Assembly (NCBI RefSeq): GCF_046098205.1
Contig: NZ_JBJURJ010000002.1
Location: forward strand, 124,001 to 188,000
Reading direction: 5' to 3'
Origin: Paenibacillus_AR mesotrionivorans
GTDB taxonomy: Bacteria; Bacillota; Bacilli; Paenibacillales; NBRC-103111
DNA length: 64,000 nt
Below the pieces are notes generated by a model. It had not been told where the DNA came from. It did not search any database and saw only the letters and a program-made list of their open reading frames with translations. A program made the position numbers and the translations under genes. Shown here piece after piece: positions 1 to 7,249 of the stretch. How positions within the stretch are numbered: position 1 is the stretch's first letter; every line of letters starts with the position of its first letter.

Positions 1-2122
1 CCTGCAGCGATACGGACAGGGACTCCAGGCTTTCGGACAGCTTCACCAAACCTTCGCTGACACTCAGCTGCTCGTTGCTTAAGGAGGCCACCTCTTCGGA
101 GGTCGCGGAGGATTCCTCGGACACAGCGCTGACATTGCTCATGGCATCGGTCAGGGTGGACTGGGATTCTTCCAATGAACCCAGAGAGTGGTTGACACCC
201 TTCAGCCGTTCGCTTAATCCGTCCATTTGACTGCGGACCTGGCCGAAGATCAAATCCGCTTCCTTTACAGAAGTGATCTGCTGTTGGAAAACCGGGTAAG
301 CATCCGACAAGGCGGTTACCGTTTCATCAATTTCACGCTGGATGGTATCTGTAATCTGGCCGACAATCTCGATGGATTGTTTGGACTGCTCCGCCAGCTT
401 GCGGATTTCATCGGCGACTACCATGAAGCTTTTGCCTGCAGCGCCTGCACGGGCGGCTTCAATGGTTGCGTTCAAGGACAGGATATTGGTTTGTTTGGAG
501 ATATTGTTCAGCATCTCCAGGATCTTGCGGATGGAGGAGGTGCTTTCCTTCAGGTGATCCACCTTTTCCACCATATTGCGGGTCATTTGCTCGGTATCAT
601 TGGTCTTGGCAATCAAATCCGCCATATACACGGTGCCCCGTTCGCTGACCTGCTCCACCTGGATGGTGGCATGGTTCATTTCTTCATTGGCTTTTGCCAT
701 CTCGCGCATTTTGAGGCCAATTTCATAGGTAATGGTATTGCCCTTCTCCGCCTCTACCGCGAGACTGGACGCTCCATTGGCGATTTCCTCCGTGGCTACG
801 GCAATCTCCTTGGCGGAGATGGCGGTTTGCTTGGAAACATTCAACAGCACATTGGAGTTGTTCAGCACCTCTTGGGCGGAATGGTTGGTCTGCTGGACCA
901 GCTTGGTGATCTGCTCCATCATCTGGTTGAAGCTTTGACCTAATTGGCCGATCTCATCCCGGCTGGTAAAGCGTGTCCGTACGGTCAGATTGCCCTGCTC
1001 ACCCTGCTGCATCAGATTGCGCAGATTAATCAGCGGCCGGCCTACCATCCAGGCTACGAAGAAGCCGGAAGCCACCGCAAAGGCCATAGCGACCAGGACC
1101 ATAATAATCGTCAGGTCCCAAATTTTCTCGGCATCCTTCACCAGATCATCCACAGGAACGGCAGTAGCCACCGTCCAGGGGGACACAGACAGCTTCTTGA
1201 AGATGGTCAGCCTGTCGTCAATGGTGCGGTTGGCGGCGGATTCTACCCCCAGCTTCTGATCCTCGTCGCTGAGCGTCACATCAAAAGCCTTGCCCACCCG
1301 TGCCGGGTCAGGCGTACGGACCAGATTGCCGTTTTCATCGATAATGACAACCGGGGCTTCTCCCTCTTTGTTCAGGTTCTCAAGTCCCGCATGAAGCATC
1401 TTTTCCTTCAATTCAATCAAAAGCACATATTGCTTGTTGCCGGTTTGAATATCCTTCAACAGACGGCCCATGCCGAATACGCCCTTGATGTTGCCCCAAT
1501 AGCTTTCGGGAATTGTCGGCAGCCATACTGCGGCACCGTCCCCTTCCACAACCTTCTTGAACCATTCCTGCTCCCTTACTTTCTCGCGGATGGTAACAGA
1601 GCTGCTGTCCGTGCCGAGATTCCTGCTGTCTTCACTGATGCCGATCAGCACGGCCGTGGAAACATCATTCTTGCCGGAGAAGAACGAGCCCAACCGGGTA
1701 CTGGCGGTTTGCTGCGCCTGAAGCTGGTCGTAAGCGCTCAAGGTGGTATCGGAGATATTGCGCAGCGACTTCATGAAATCCTGGTCTGTCAGCATCTGCA
1801 TGGTGATATCTTCGTACACCTTCAAGGCCTGCTCGGTATTGCTGCCGGCTAATGTAATTGTCTTTTCAGTAGCCTGGGCGACTTTGTCTTTAATAATCGC
1901 TTTGGACTGCATGTATGAAAAAAGACCCACCGCCAGCACCAGAAGCACAATACAGGAAAAGAAAATTAAAAATAGCTTGACGCTGACTGATCTTGCCGGG
2001 TTCATGGATATTTGAGTATTGGTGCCCGAGTAAGATTCCCCCACCCCATCCTTTGTAAGCGTTTTCCGTCCCTGCTTTATCCGATCGACAAGTCCTCTGG
2101 GGTCAGGCAGTTGAATTTTCAT
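1..2122 (-). CDS. Methyl-accepting chemotaxis protein, 3' end outside window
   Basis: This is a membrane chemoreceptor that relays an extracellular signal to CheA/CheW. About 707 codons lie in the window and the C-terminus runs off the left edge. A cytosolic N-terminal tail of about 48 residues precedes TM1 (about 49-69). An extracellular sensory region of roughly 260 residues, of dCache-like size, follows. TM2 is at about 335-358, then HAMP, then the coiled-coil signalling domain. The receptor hairpin is clear at about 534-579, with ISKQTNILSLNATIEAARAG followed by GKSFMVVADEIRKLAEQ. The start is the ATG at 2122 behind AGGATGGTGG. The gene stands alone and its ligand cannot be told from the sequence. 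Confidence 0.93.
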   Translation of the reverse strand, partial: MKIQLPDPRGLVDRIKQGRKTLTKDGVGESYSGTNTQISMNPARSVSVKLFLIFFSCIVLLVLAVGLFSYMQSKAIIKDKVAQATEKTITLAGSNTEQALKVYEDITMQMLTDQDFMKSLRNISDTTLSAYDQLQAQQTASTRLGSFFSGKNDVSTAVLIGISEDSRNLGTDSSSVTIREKVREQEWFKKVVEGDGAAVWLPTIPESYWGNIKGVFGMGRLLKDIQTGNKQYVLLIELKEKMLHAGLENLNKEGEAPVVIIDENGNLVRTPDPARVGKAFDVTLSDEDQKLGVESAANRTIDDRLTIFKKLSVSPWTVATAVPVDDLVKDAEKIWDLTIIMVLVAMAFAVASGFFVAWMVGRPLINLRNLMQQGEQGNLTVRTRFTSRDEIGQLGQSFNQMMEQITKLVQQTNHSAQEVLNNSNVLLNVSKQTAISAKEIAVATEEIANGASSLAVEAEKGNTITYEIGLKMREMAKANEEMNHATIQVEQVSERGTVYMADLIAKTNDTEQMTRNMVEKVDHLKESTSSIRKILEMLNNISKQTNILSLNATIEAARAGAAGKSFMVVADEIRKLAEQSKQSIEIVGQITDTIQREIDETVTALSDAYPVFQQQITSVKEADLIFGQVRSQMDGLSERLKGVNHSLGSLEESQSTLTDAMSNVSAVSEESSATSEEVASLSNEQLSVSEGLVKLSESLESLSVSLQ

Positions 2123-2217
2123 GAATCCACCATCCTATGTATTCTGTCTTATTCTTGTCTCACTACATTCTTCGACAAATCTATAGGAAATCCTTTATAG
2201 TTTTTTTACAAAAAATT

Positions 2218-2250
2218 AAAACCTCCAATTAAAAATAATTTGGAGGTTTT
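2218..2250 (-). terminator. Rho-independent terminator after the trhP genes
   Basis: An 11-bp inverted repeat (AAAACCTCCAA / TTGGAGGTTTT) is separated by an A/T-rich loop of about 11 nt. T-runs follow it on both strands, so it may work in both directions. It lies between the end of the U32 gene at 2297 and the chemoreceptor start. Confidence 0.8.
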
Positions 2251-2296
2251 TACAATTGACTGGAATTGATCCCCACGTTTATGGAAATGACTCTCT

Positions 2297-3604
2297 TTAC
2301 ATCTTCCGTTTACGCATCATATCATAAGGCTTGACCGGCTGCTCCACCTTCAAACGAACATGCTGGAGCGGATGGCGAGCGGCATCCAGAGACATACCGT
2401 CCGTGTCCGCCAGAGCCTCCACCTTCTGGGTGAAAAATCTTCCCTCCGGCCCGAAAAACTCTACTTCCTGCCCGGGTTTAAAATGGTTCCGTTGCTCTAC
2501 GACGGCGCTCCGGCTTTCAGGATCATAATCCACCACCAGTCCCGCAAAATCGTAGTCGATCATTTTTTCCTCGGGACCGTAGATATGGTCCTCATGGCCC
2601 GGCTCATCAAAGAAGAAACCCGTGTTCAGCGGCCGGTTGGCTGCCTTGTGGATTTCGTTCAGCCATTCCTGGCGCAGGGTATACCCGACGGGATCGGCCA
2701 TAAAAGCATCAATAGCCTGACGGTAGGCATTCACCACCGTGGCGACATAATGGATGCTCTTCATCCGCCCTTCGATCTTGAAGCTGTCCACACCGGATTC
2801 CACCAGCTCCGGGATATGCCCGATCATACACAGATCCTTGGCTCCCATCGTAAACTGGTGTTCCTCCGGACCCGCCACCGCCACTCCGGAGCCTTCTTCT
2901 TCCGGACCGGCAAACAGATCGTACTTCCAGCGGCAGGACTGGCAGCAGCCCCCACGATTAGAGTCCCTGTCGGTAAAGTGGTTGGACAGCACGCAGCGTC
3001 CGGACCAGGAGCTGCACATGGCACCGTGGATAAACGCCTCGATCTCAATATCCACCTTTTGCTTGATCTCGAGAATTTCCTCCAGGCCGGCCTCGCGGGC
3101 CAGCACCACCCGGTCTACTCCTTCATCCTTCCAGAACTTCACCGTTCTCCAGTTCATGGTGGACTGCTGGGTAGACAGATGGAGCTCCAGCTTGGGGGCG
3201 GCTTTTTTGCAGGTTTCAATAATAGCCGGGTCGGCCACGATAATGGCAGCTACTCCGGCTTCCTGCAGATTGGCCAGATAGTCCTCCAAGCCGGGGATAT
3301 CTTCGTTATGGGCAAAAATATTGGCGGCCACATAGATTTTGGCTCCATACCGGGAGGCAAAGTCCACCCCCTGGCGCATTTCCTCAAAGCTGAAATTGTC
3401 GGCGCCGGAACGCAGGCCGTATTTCTGCCCGCCGATGTATACCGCATCCGCTCCGTAGCGGACGGCAAACTTCAGCTTCTCCAGGCTGCCGGCAGGCGCC
3501 AGAAGCTCAGGCTTGGCCAGCTTGCGGGTATGCTGCTGTCTGACTATTGATGCTGTTTGTTCCATGCGGTTCTCGCCTGCCTTTATCATAGTATGGCGGT
3601 CCAT
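2297..3604 (-). CDS. trhP2: U32-family tRNA hydroxylation protein, TrhP2/YrrO-like
   Basis: This is a 435-aa member of the U32 'peptidase' family. Close relatives (E. coli TrhP/YegQ, B. subtilis YrrO) are needed to make 5-hydroxyuridine at the wobble base of tRNAs, so the protease name is probably historical. The family signature is intact: IEAFIHGAMCSSWSGRC, then NRGGCCQSCRW, giving the conserved cysteines thought to bind an Fe-S cluster. The C-terminal part (about 350-435) is the usual beta-barrel extension. The start at 3604 is one base past the upstream gene's stop, with AAGGAG further back. It is the last gene of the mltG-trhP1-trhP2 run. The assignment to tRNA modification rests on family and gene order. 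Confidence 0.88.
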   Translation of the reverse strand: MDRHTMIKAGENRMEQTASIVRQQHTRKLAKPELLAPAGSLEKLKFAVRYGADAVYIGGQKYGLRSGADNFSFEEMRQGVDFASRYGAKIYVAANIFAHNEDIPGLEDYLANLQEAGVAAIIVADPAIIETCKKAAPKLELHLSTQQSTMNWRTVKFWKDEGVDRVVLAREAGLEEILEIKQKVDIEIEAFIHGAMCSSWSGRCVLSNHFTDRDSNRGGCCQSCRWKYDLFAGPEEEGSGVAVAGPEEHQFTMGAKDLCMIGHIPELVESGVDSFKIEGRMKSIHYVATVVNAYRQAIDAFMADPVGYTLRQEWLNEIHKAANRPLNTGFFFDEPGHEDHIYGPEEKMIDYDFAGLVVDYDPESRSAVVEQRNHFKPGQEVEFFGPEGRFFTQKVEALADTDGMSLDAARHPLQHVRLKVEQPVKPYDMMRKRKM

Positions 3605-3605
3605 A

Positions 3606-4538
3606 TCAATAGACCTGCTCCTTAAAGTAAAAACCGTAGGTTAAGGGACGATCCGCAGGCTGCAGACGGAGCAGCGGCTCCATCCACTCCTCACGGTAGC
3701 TGTAGCCTGCCGGATCGGCCACATATGCGTCAATAGCCTGGCGGTATGCCTGCAATGCCGCCGCGTTGTATGCGGCAGGCTTCATGAGGCTCTCCACCTT
3801 TATGCTGTCGATGCCCGCAGCAAAAAGATCCTCCAGCGCATCCAGCATACACAGGTCATCCCCGCTCATGATATGGGTGCCCGCTTCATCCTCGTAGATA
3901 GGATAACGCTCGTCCTGGCGCTCCTCCTCGATGAGATAAAGCCCCCGTTCCATTCCGAAGCCGCCTGGGGCATCCCGTTCACCCCGGTGCTCCATGTAGC
4001 TTTGGACCATCAGGCGTTTGGAGTGGAAGATATTCGTTACCCCGTGCACCTGCACCTGAACATCCGCCTTGCAGTGCTTCTTAAATTCTAGCACCTGCTC
4101 CATATTCAGCTCCCGGGCCAGAACCGCCCGGACAGCTCCGCGGTCCGCCCAATAATTCGCCGTTTTATAATTGGTGGCGGTCATCTCGGGGTTCCAGTGG
4201 AGGGGGAGATGCGAAACCCCGGCCTCCTTGGCAGCGGACAAAAGAGAGGGATCGCCGAACACCACGGCATCCGCTCTCGCCTCTGCAACTTGTTCCAAAT
4301 AACCGGGTAGGGCGTCCGCCCCTGCATTGTCAAAAATCCGGTTAGCCACCACGTAGACCTTCAATCCGCTGCCATGAGCGGTTTGGACAGCCTCCTTCAG
4401 CATTGCCGCGGGAATATTCCCGGGCAGTCTTGCGCCGAAGCGGTGCTCGCCGATCTGAACCGCATCCGCTCCGGCTTTGGCGTAAAGCCGGATATCCTCC
4501 AGGGAGCCGGCGGCTGTAAGCAGTTCCGTACGTTTCAT
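3606..4538 (-). CDS. trhP1: U32-family protein, TrhP1/YrrN-like
   Basis: This 310-aa U32-family protein begins MKRTELLTAAGSLEDIRLYA and keeps the TIM-barrel start AGADAVQIGEHRFGAR. It corresponds to B. subtilis YrrN, which acts with YrrO in 5-hydroxyuridine formation at tRNA position 34. At the place where its neighbour carries the cysteine cluster, this protein reads VHGVTNIFHSKRLMVQSY, with no cysteines. It also lacks the C-terminal extension. It therefore probably acts as a partner rather than an Fe-S enzyme on its own, which is inference. It lies 42 bp after mltG and is nearly contiguous with the next U32 gene, so the two are likely translated together. Confidence 0.85.
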   Translation of the reverse strand: MKRTELLTAAGSLEDIRLYAKAGADAVQIGEHRFGARLPGNIPAAMLKEAVQTAHGSGLKVYVVANRIFDNAGADALPGYLEQVAEARADAVVFGDPSLLSAAKEAGVSHLPLHWNPEMTATNYKTANYWADRGAVRAVLARELNMEQVLEFKKHCKADVQVQVHGVTNIFHSKRLMVQSYMEHRGERDAPGGFGMERGLYLIEEERQDERYPIYEDEAGTHIMSGDDLCMLDALEDLFAAGIDSIKVESLMKPAAYNAAALQAYRQAIDAYVADPAGYSYREEWMEPLLRLQPADRPLTYGFYFKEQVY

Positions 4539-4580
4539 CTCTTAAGCCCACTCCTTTTTGCGCGGCCGGCCGTTCTGTCT

Positions 4581-5663
4581 CTACTGTTTGCTGGCCGCGT
4601 TGTTTTTCTTATGCTCCTCGAAGGTTTCGGCAAACAGATGGCGTCCGCTTCCGTCCTTCTTGGTGACGTAGAACAGATATTTCGTTTCCTCCGGATACAG
4701 AGCCGCCTTAATGGATAATAACCCAGGGCTGGCAATGGGGCCTGGAGGAAGACCGGCATTCAAATACGTATTATACGGGCTTTGTGTCTGCAGGTCCTTC
4801 TCAAACAAACGCTCCTTTTGCTTATCGAAGAGGTACTGCACGGTGGCATCGATTTGCAGGGGCATCTTCTGCTTGAGCCTGTTGTAGATCACCCCGGCCA
4901 CCAGAGCGCGTTCCTCATCAACCGCTACCTCACGCTCCACCAGGGAGGCGACTGTCAAGATGCCATGGAGATTCAATCCCAGCTTGTCCATCTGCGCTTC
5001 CCAGCCCTGCGGCAGAGACTTTTGCTTCCTGTCCCATTCGGAGAGCAGCCGGCCCAGAATAGCCTCCTCCGTGCTTTCCTTCTTCATTTCATAGGTTTCA
5101 GGAAACAGGTACCCCTCCAGCCTATGGCGGAGCTGGGCATTGTCCGGGATGCTTTTGACCCAGGGCTGTGTCCACCTGTCGGCATCAGCCGCTAAAGCGA
5201 GGAAGGCTTCCTTGTTGATGATCCCGTCGGCTGCCAGCTTGTCGGCAATCTGCAGCACCGTGTACCCCTCGGGAATGGTAAACCGGATCATTTCCTCCTT
5301 GATTACATCCCCGCGGTTCAGCTTGTCGGTTATCTCAGCCAGGGTCATGCCTGGTACCAGTTGGTAATCTCCGGCCTGGAAGCGGCCGCCTTCCTGCTTA
5401 ACCTTCAGATAGGCGGAGAAAATCATGCCGCTTCGGATAATGCCGTGGTCCTCCAGCAGCTTAGCGATGCCGGCTGAACCCGTTCCGGAAGGGATTGACA
5501 CCTCCACCGGCTCTCCTTGCGCCATAGGCTGAAGGGAGCGGTAAACATAATAACCGGCGCCGCCTGCGGCCACCGTACCCAACAGAAAGATAATCAGCAA
5601 AATGAGCAGGACGGTTTTCCATCCGCTTCTTTTTTTCGGGTTTTGTTCAAGTGCCTCAGCCAT
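4581..5663 (-). CDS. mltG: MltG-like endolytic murein transglycosylase
   Basis: This is a 360-aa membrane-anchored lytic transglycosylase of the YceG/MltG family, which cleaves nascent peptidoglycan strands. A short basic N-terminus (QNPKKRSGWK) leads into one TM segment at about residues 18-40. A LysM-like region follows, then the catalytic YceG domain with VASLVEREV (the catalytic Glu lies here) and the hallmark NTYLNAGLPPGPIASPG near the C-terminus. The length is normal. The start is ATG at 5663 behind GAGGAAA; a TTG lies one codon earlier. A terminator separates it from the DUF1292 genes, so it depends on readthrough or on its own promoter. Confidence 0.93.
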   Translation of the reverse strand: MAEALEQNPKKRSGWKTVLLILLIIFLLGTVAAGGAGYYVYRSLQPMAQGEPVEVSIPSGTGSAGIAKLLEDHGIIRSGMIFSAYLKVKQEGGRFQAGDYQLVPGMTLAEITDKLNRGDVIKEEMIRFTIPEGYTVLQIADKLAADGIINKEAFLALAADADRWTQPWVKSIPDNAQLRHRLEGYLFPETYEMKKESTEEAILGRLLSEWDRKQKSLPQGWEAQMDKLGLNLHGILTVASLVEREVAVDEERALVAGVIYNRLKQKMPLQIDATVQYLFDKQKERLFEKDLQTQSPYNTYLNAGLPPGPIASPGLLSIKAALYPEETKYLFYVTKKDGSGRHLFAETFEEHKKNNAASKQ

Positions 5664-5703
5664 CAAAGCCCGGTTTCCTCCTCTATCTGGATCAGTTATC
5701 TAC

Positions 5704-5737
5704 GAAAAAAAGAGCGACCAAAGAGCCGCTCCTTTTA
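5704..5737 (-). terminator. Terminator between the DUF1292 genes and mltG
   Basis: On the minus strand a stem GGAGCGG...GTCGCTC is followed by a run of seven T. It lies between the stop of the second DUF1292 gene (5776) and the mltG start (5663), so it should cut or attenuate transcription coming from alaS. Confidence 0.7.
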
Positions 5738-5775
5738 TCGTACCATACTTCGCTTCCGTGTTCCATTTTTCTTAC

Positions 5776-6084
5776 TTACTCTTCAAACGAGACCGTCATT
5801 TCGTCATATAGTTCAAGGATGGTCTCCCATTCGTCATCATCCGGCACCTCTGCCAGCTGAAGCTCACCCTGCTCGTCGGTGATAATGTGATACAGGGCCG
5901 TTTCGTCTTCACGCTTCATCCGGTCGCTTTGGAGAATGGCGTAAGATACGCCGTTCACCTCAAATTCGGCCAGGATCCGCTGCGGCTCTGAAGCGCCCTC
6001 TCCATCCTCCAGAAGGACTTCTTCCCCGAAGGCTTCCTTCAGGACGGAGAGATGCTTCACATCATCCAAGGAAGGCGTTTTCAT
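5776..6084 (-). CDS. DUF1292 (YrzB-family) protein, second copy
   Basis: This is a small acidic protein of 102 aa belonging to DUF1292. The visible family pattern is a beta-rich core (ILAEFEVNGVSYAILQSD), an acidic linker and a C-terminal DDDEWETILELYDEM helix. Its molecular function is not established. It overlaps the preceding DUF1292 gene by 4 nt (ATGA), which indicates translational coupling. The two copies differ strongly in the N-terminal 30 residues, so they are old paralogues rather than a recent duplication. B. subtilis has a single yrzB at this place. Confidence 0.85.
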   Translation of the reverse strand: MKTPSLDDVKHLSVLKEAFGEEVLLEDGEGASEPQRILAEFEVNGVSYAILQSDRMKREDETALYHIITDEQGELQLAEVPDDDEWETILELYDEMTVSFEE

Positions 6085-6389
6085 GGAGTAACCTCTTCAT
6101 CCATTTCTTCCATTAAGGTGTTGAAGGTTTCCTCCACAATGTTCCATTCTTCTTCATCGTCAATGGTGAACAATTGCAGGTCGTCTCCCTCTTCCTCGTA
6201 CCGGAAGGCATACACCTCGTCGCTTTCCTCTTCATCCTCAGAGGTAACCACAGGCACCAGCATCATGTACTTCTTGTCGCTGCCATCCACCTCAAAGCGC
6301 ATGATGACTTCGAATTCCTCTTCATTGCCTTCCTCATCCGGAATGTAAATGATTTCCGGCTCTTCTTCTTGGACCGGCTTGTTCGCCAT
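6081..6389 (-). CDS. yrzB: DUF1292 (YrzB-family) protein, first copy
   Basis: This 102-aa very acidic protein contains EEEFEVIMRFEVDGSDKKYM, then an acidic stretch and DDEEEWNIVEETFNTL, which together fit DUF1292. It is the copy adjacent to ruvX, the position of B. subtilis yrzB. The ATG at 6389 is preferred because AAAGGG lies 8 nt upstream. An in-frame GTG at 6398 overlaps the ruvX stop but would sit on top of the ribosome binding site. The function is unknown. Conserved linkage with ruvX and alaS suggests a housekeeping role, which is inference. Confidence 0.87.
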   Translation of the reverse strand: MANKPVQEEEPEIIYIPDEEGNEEEFEVIMRFEVDGSDKKYMMLVPVVTSEDEEESDEVYAFRYEEEGDDLQLFTIDDEEEWNIVEETFNTLMEEMDEEVTP

Positions 6390-6394
6390 CCTGC

Positions 6395-6811
6395 TCACCC
6401 TTTCGATTTGGCATCCATGTAACCTTGCAAAATAAGCGCCGCGGCCATTTTGTCGATCACTTGCTTGCGCTTTTTCCTGCTGACGTCGGCGGACAGCAGC
6501 GTTCTCTCTGCTGCCACCGTAGTCAGCCGTTCATCCCACAGATATACGGGAAGCCCGAGTTTAGCACGAAGCTCTTCGGCAAAGGCCTGGCATAACTCAC
6601 CGCGGGGACCAATCGAGCCGTTCATATTCTTCGGCAGGCCGACGACAATATCCGTCACGCCATTCTCGACAGCGATTATGCGGAGCTTTTCCATATCATC
6701 CTCAGGCTTGCGGCGCTCCAGTACCGAGTGACCCTGGGCGGTCCAGCCCAGCTCGTCACTTAAGGCCACACCGATTCGGCGGTCGCCGTAATCCAGTCCC
6801 ATCCATCGCAT
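6395..6811 (-). CDS. ruvX: RuvX/YqgF, RNase H-fold pre-16S rRNA nuclease or resolvase
   Basis: This is a 138-aa YqgF-family RNase H-fold nuclease. The family is involved in 5' end maturation of 16S rRNA and is also named a Holliday-junction resolvase homologue. The motifs are in place: MGLDYGDRRIGVALSD at the N-terminus, IVVGLPKNMNGSIGPRG around residue 56, WDERLTT around 93, and a C-terminal DKMAAALILQGYMD helix. The length is typical. It sits in the conserved order ireB-ruvX-yrzB and its end nearly touches the next gene. Confidence 0.94.
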   Translation of the reverse strand: MRWMGLDYGDRRIGVALSDELGWTAQGHSVLERRKPEDDMEKLRIIAVENGVTDIVVGLPKNMNGSIGPRGELCQAFAEELRAKLGLPVYLWDERLTTVAAERTLLSADVSRKKRKQVIDKMAAALILQGYMDAKSKG

Positions 6812-6851
6812 GTGTTCGTCCGTTCTCCCTTGTCTTTACTCGGGCACGGGG

Positions 6852-7124
6852 TTACTTCTGGGAGACCTTGTGCTGGGCCAGGTACGCCCGCACCAGCTCC
6901 TCAATAAGCTCATCCCGCTCGCGCTTGCGGATCAGGCTCCGGGCATTGTTATGCCGGGGAATATAAGCCGGATCACCGGAAAGCAGATACCCGACGATTT
7001 GGTTGATGGGGTTATACCCCTTTTCCTGCAGCGCATCGTATACGGCCAGCAGGACTTCCTTAGGGGAAGTCTCCACTCCTTCAGGCACGACATCGAACTT
7101 CATCGTTTTGTCCATCGAATTCAC
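6852..7124 (-). CDS. ireB: IreB/YrzL family (UPF0297) regulatory protein
   Basis: This 90-aa member of UPF0297 has the near-invariant core EKGYNPINQIVGYLLSGDP, then YIPRHNNARSLIRKRERDEL. In Enterococcus the homologue IreB is a substrate of the Ser/Thr kinase IreK and restrains cephalosporin resistance. That role is not shown for Bacillales. I chose the GTG at 7124 because GGGAGGTG ends 8 nt before it. The ATG three codons later is too far from that site, and a further GTG at 7133 overlaps it. It follows alaS and precedes ruvX, as in B. subtilis. Confidence 0.9.
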   Translation of the reverse strand: MNSMDKTMKFDVVPEGVETSPKEVLLAVYDALQEKGYNPINQIVGYLLSGDPAYIPRHNNARSLIRKRERDELIEELVRAYLAQHKVSQK

Positions 7125-7249
7125 AACCGGCACCTCCCGCTTGAGAAATAATTTCCGCCTATAAGGAGTATACGAAATCGCATGTTACTCTGGTTATATT
7201 CTCCAAAGGCTGTCGAAATACCTTTATTCGGAATAAGAAAAACTTGGAT

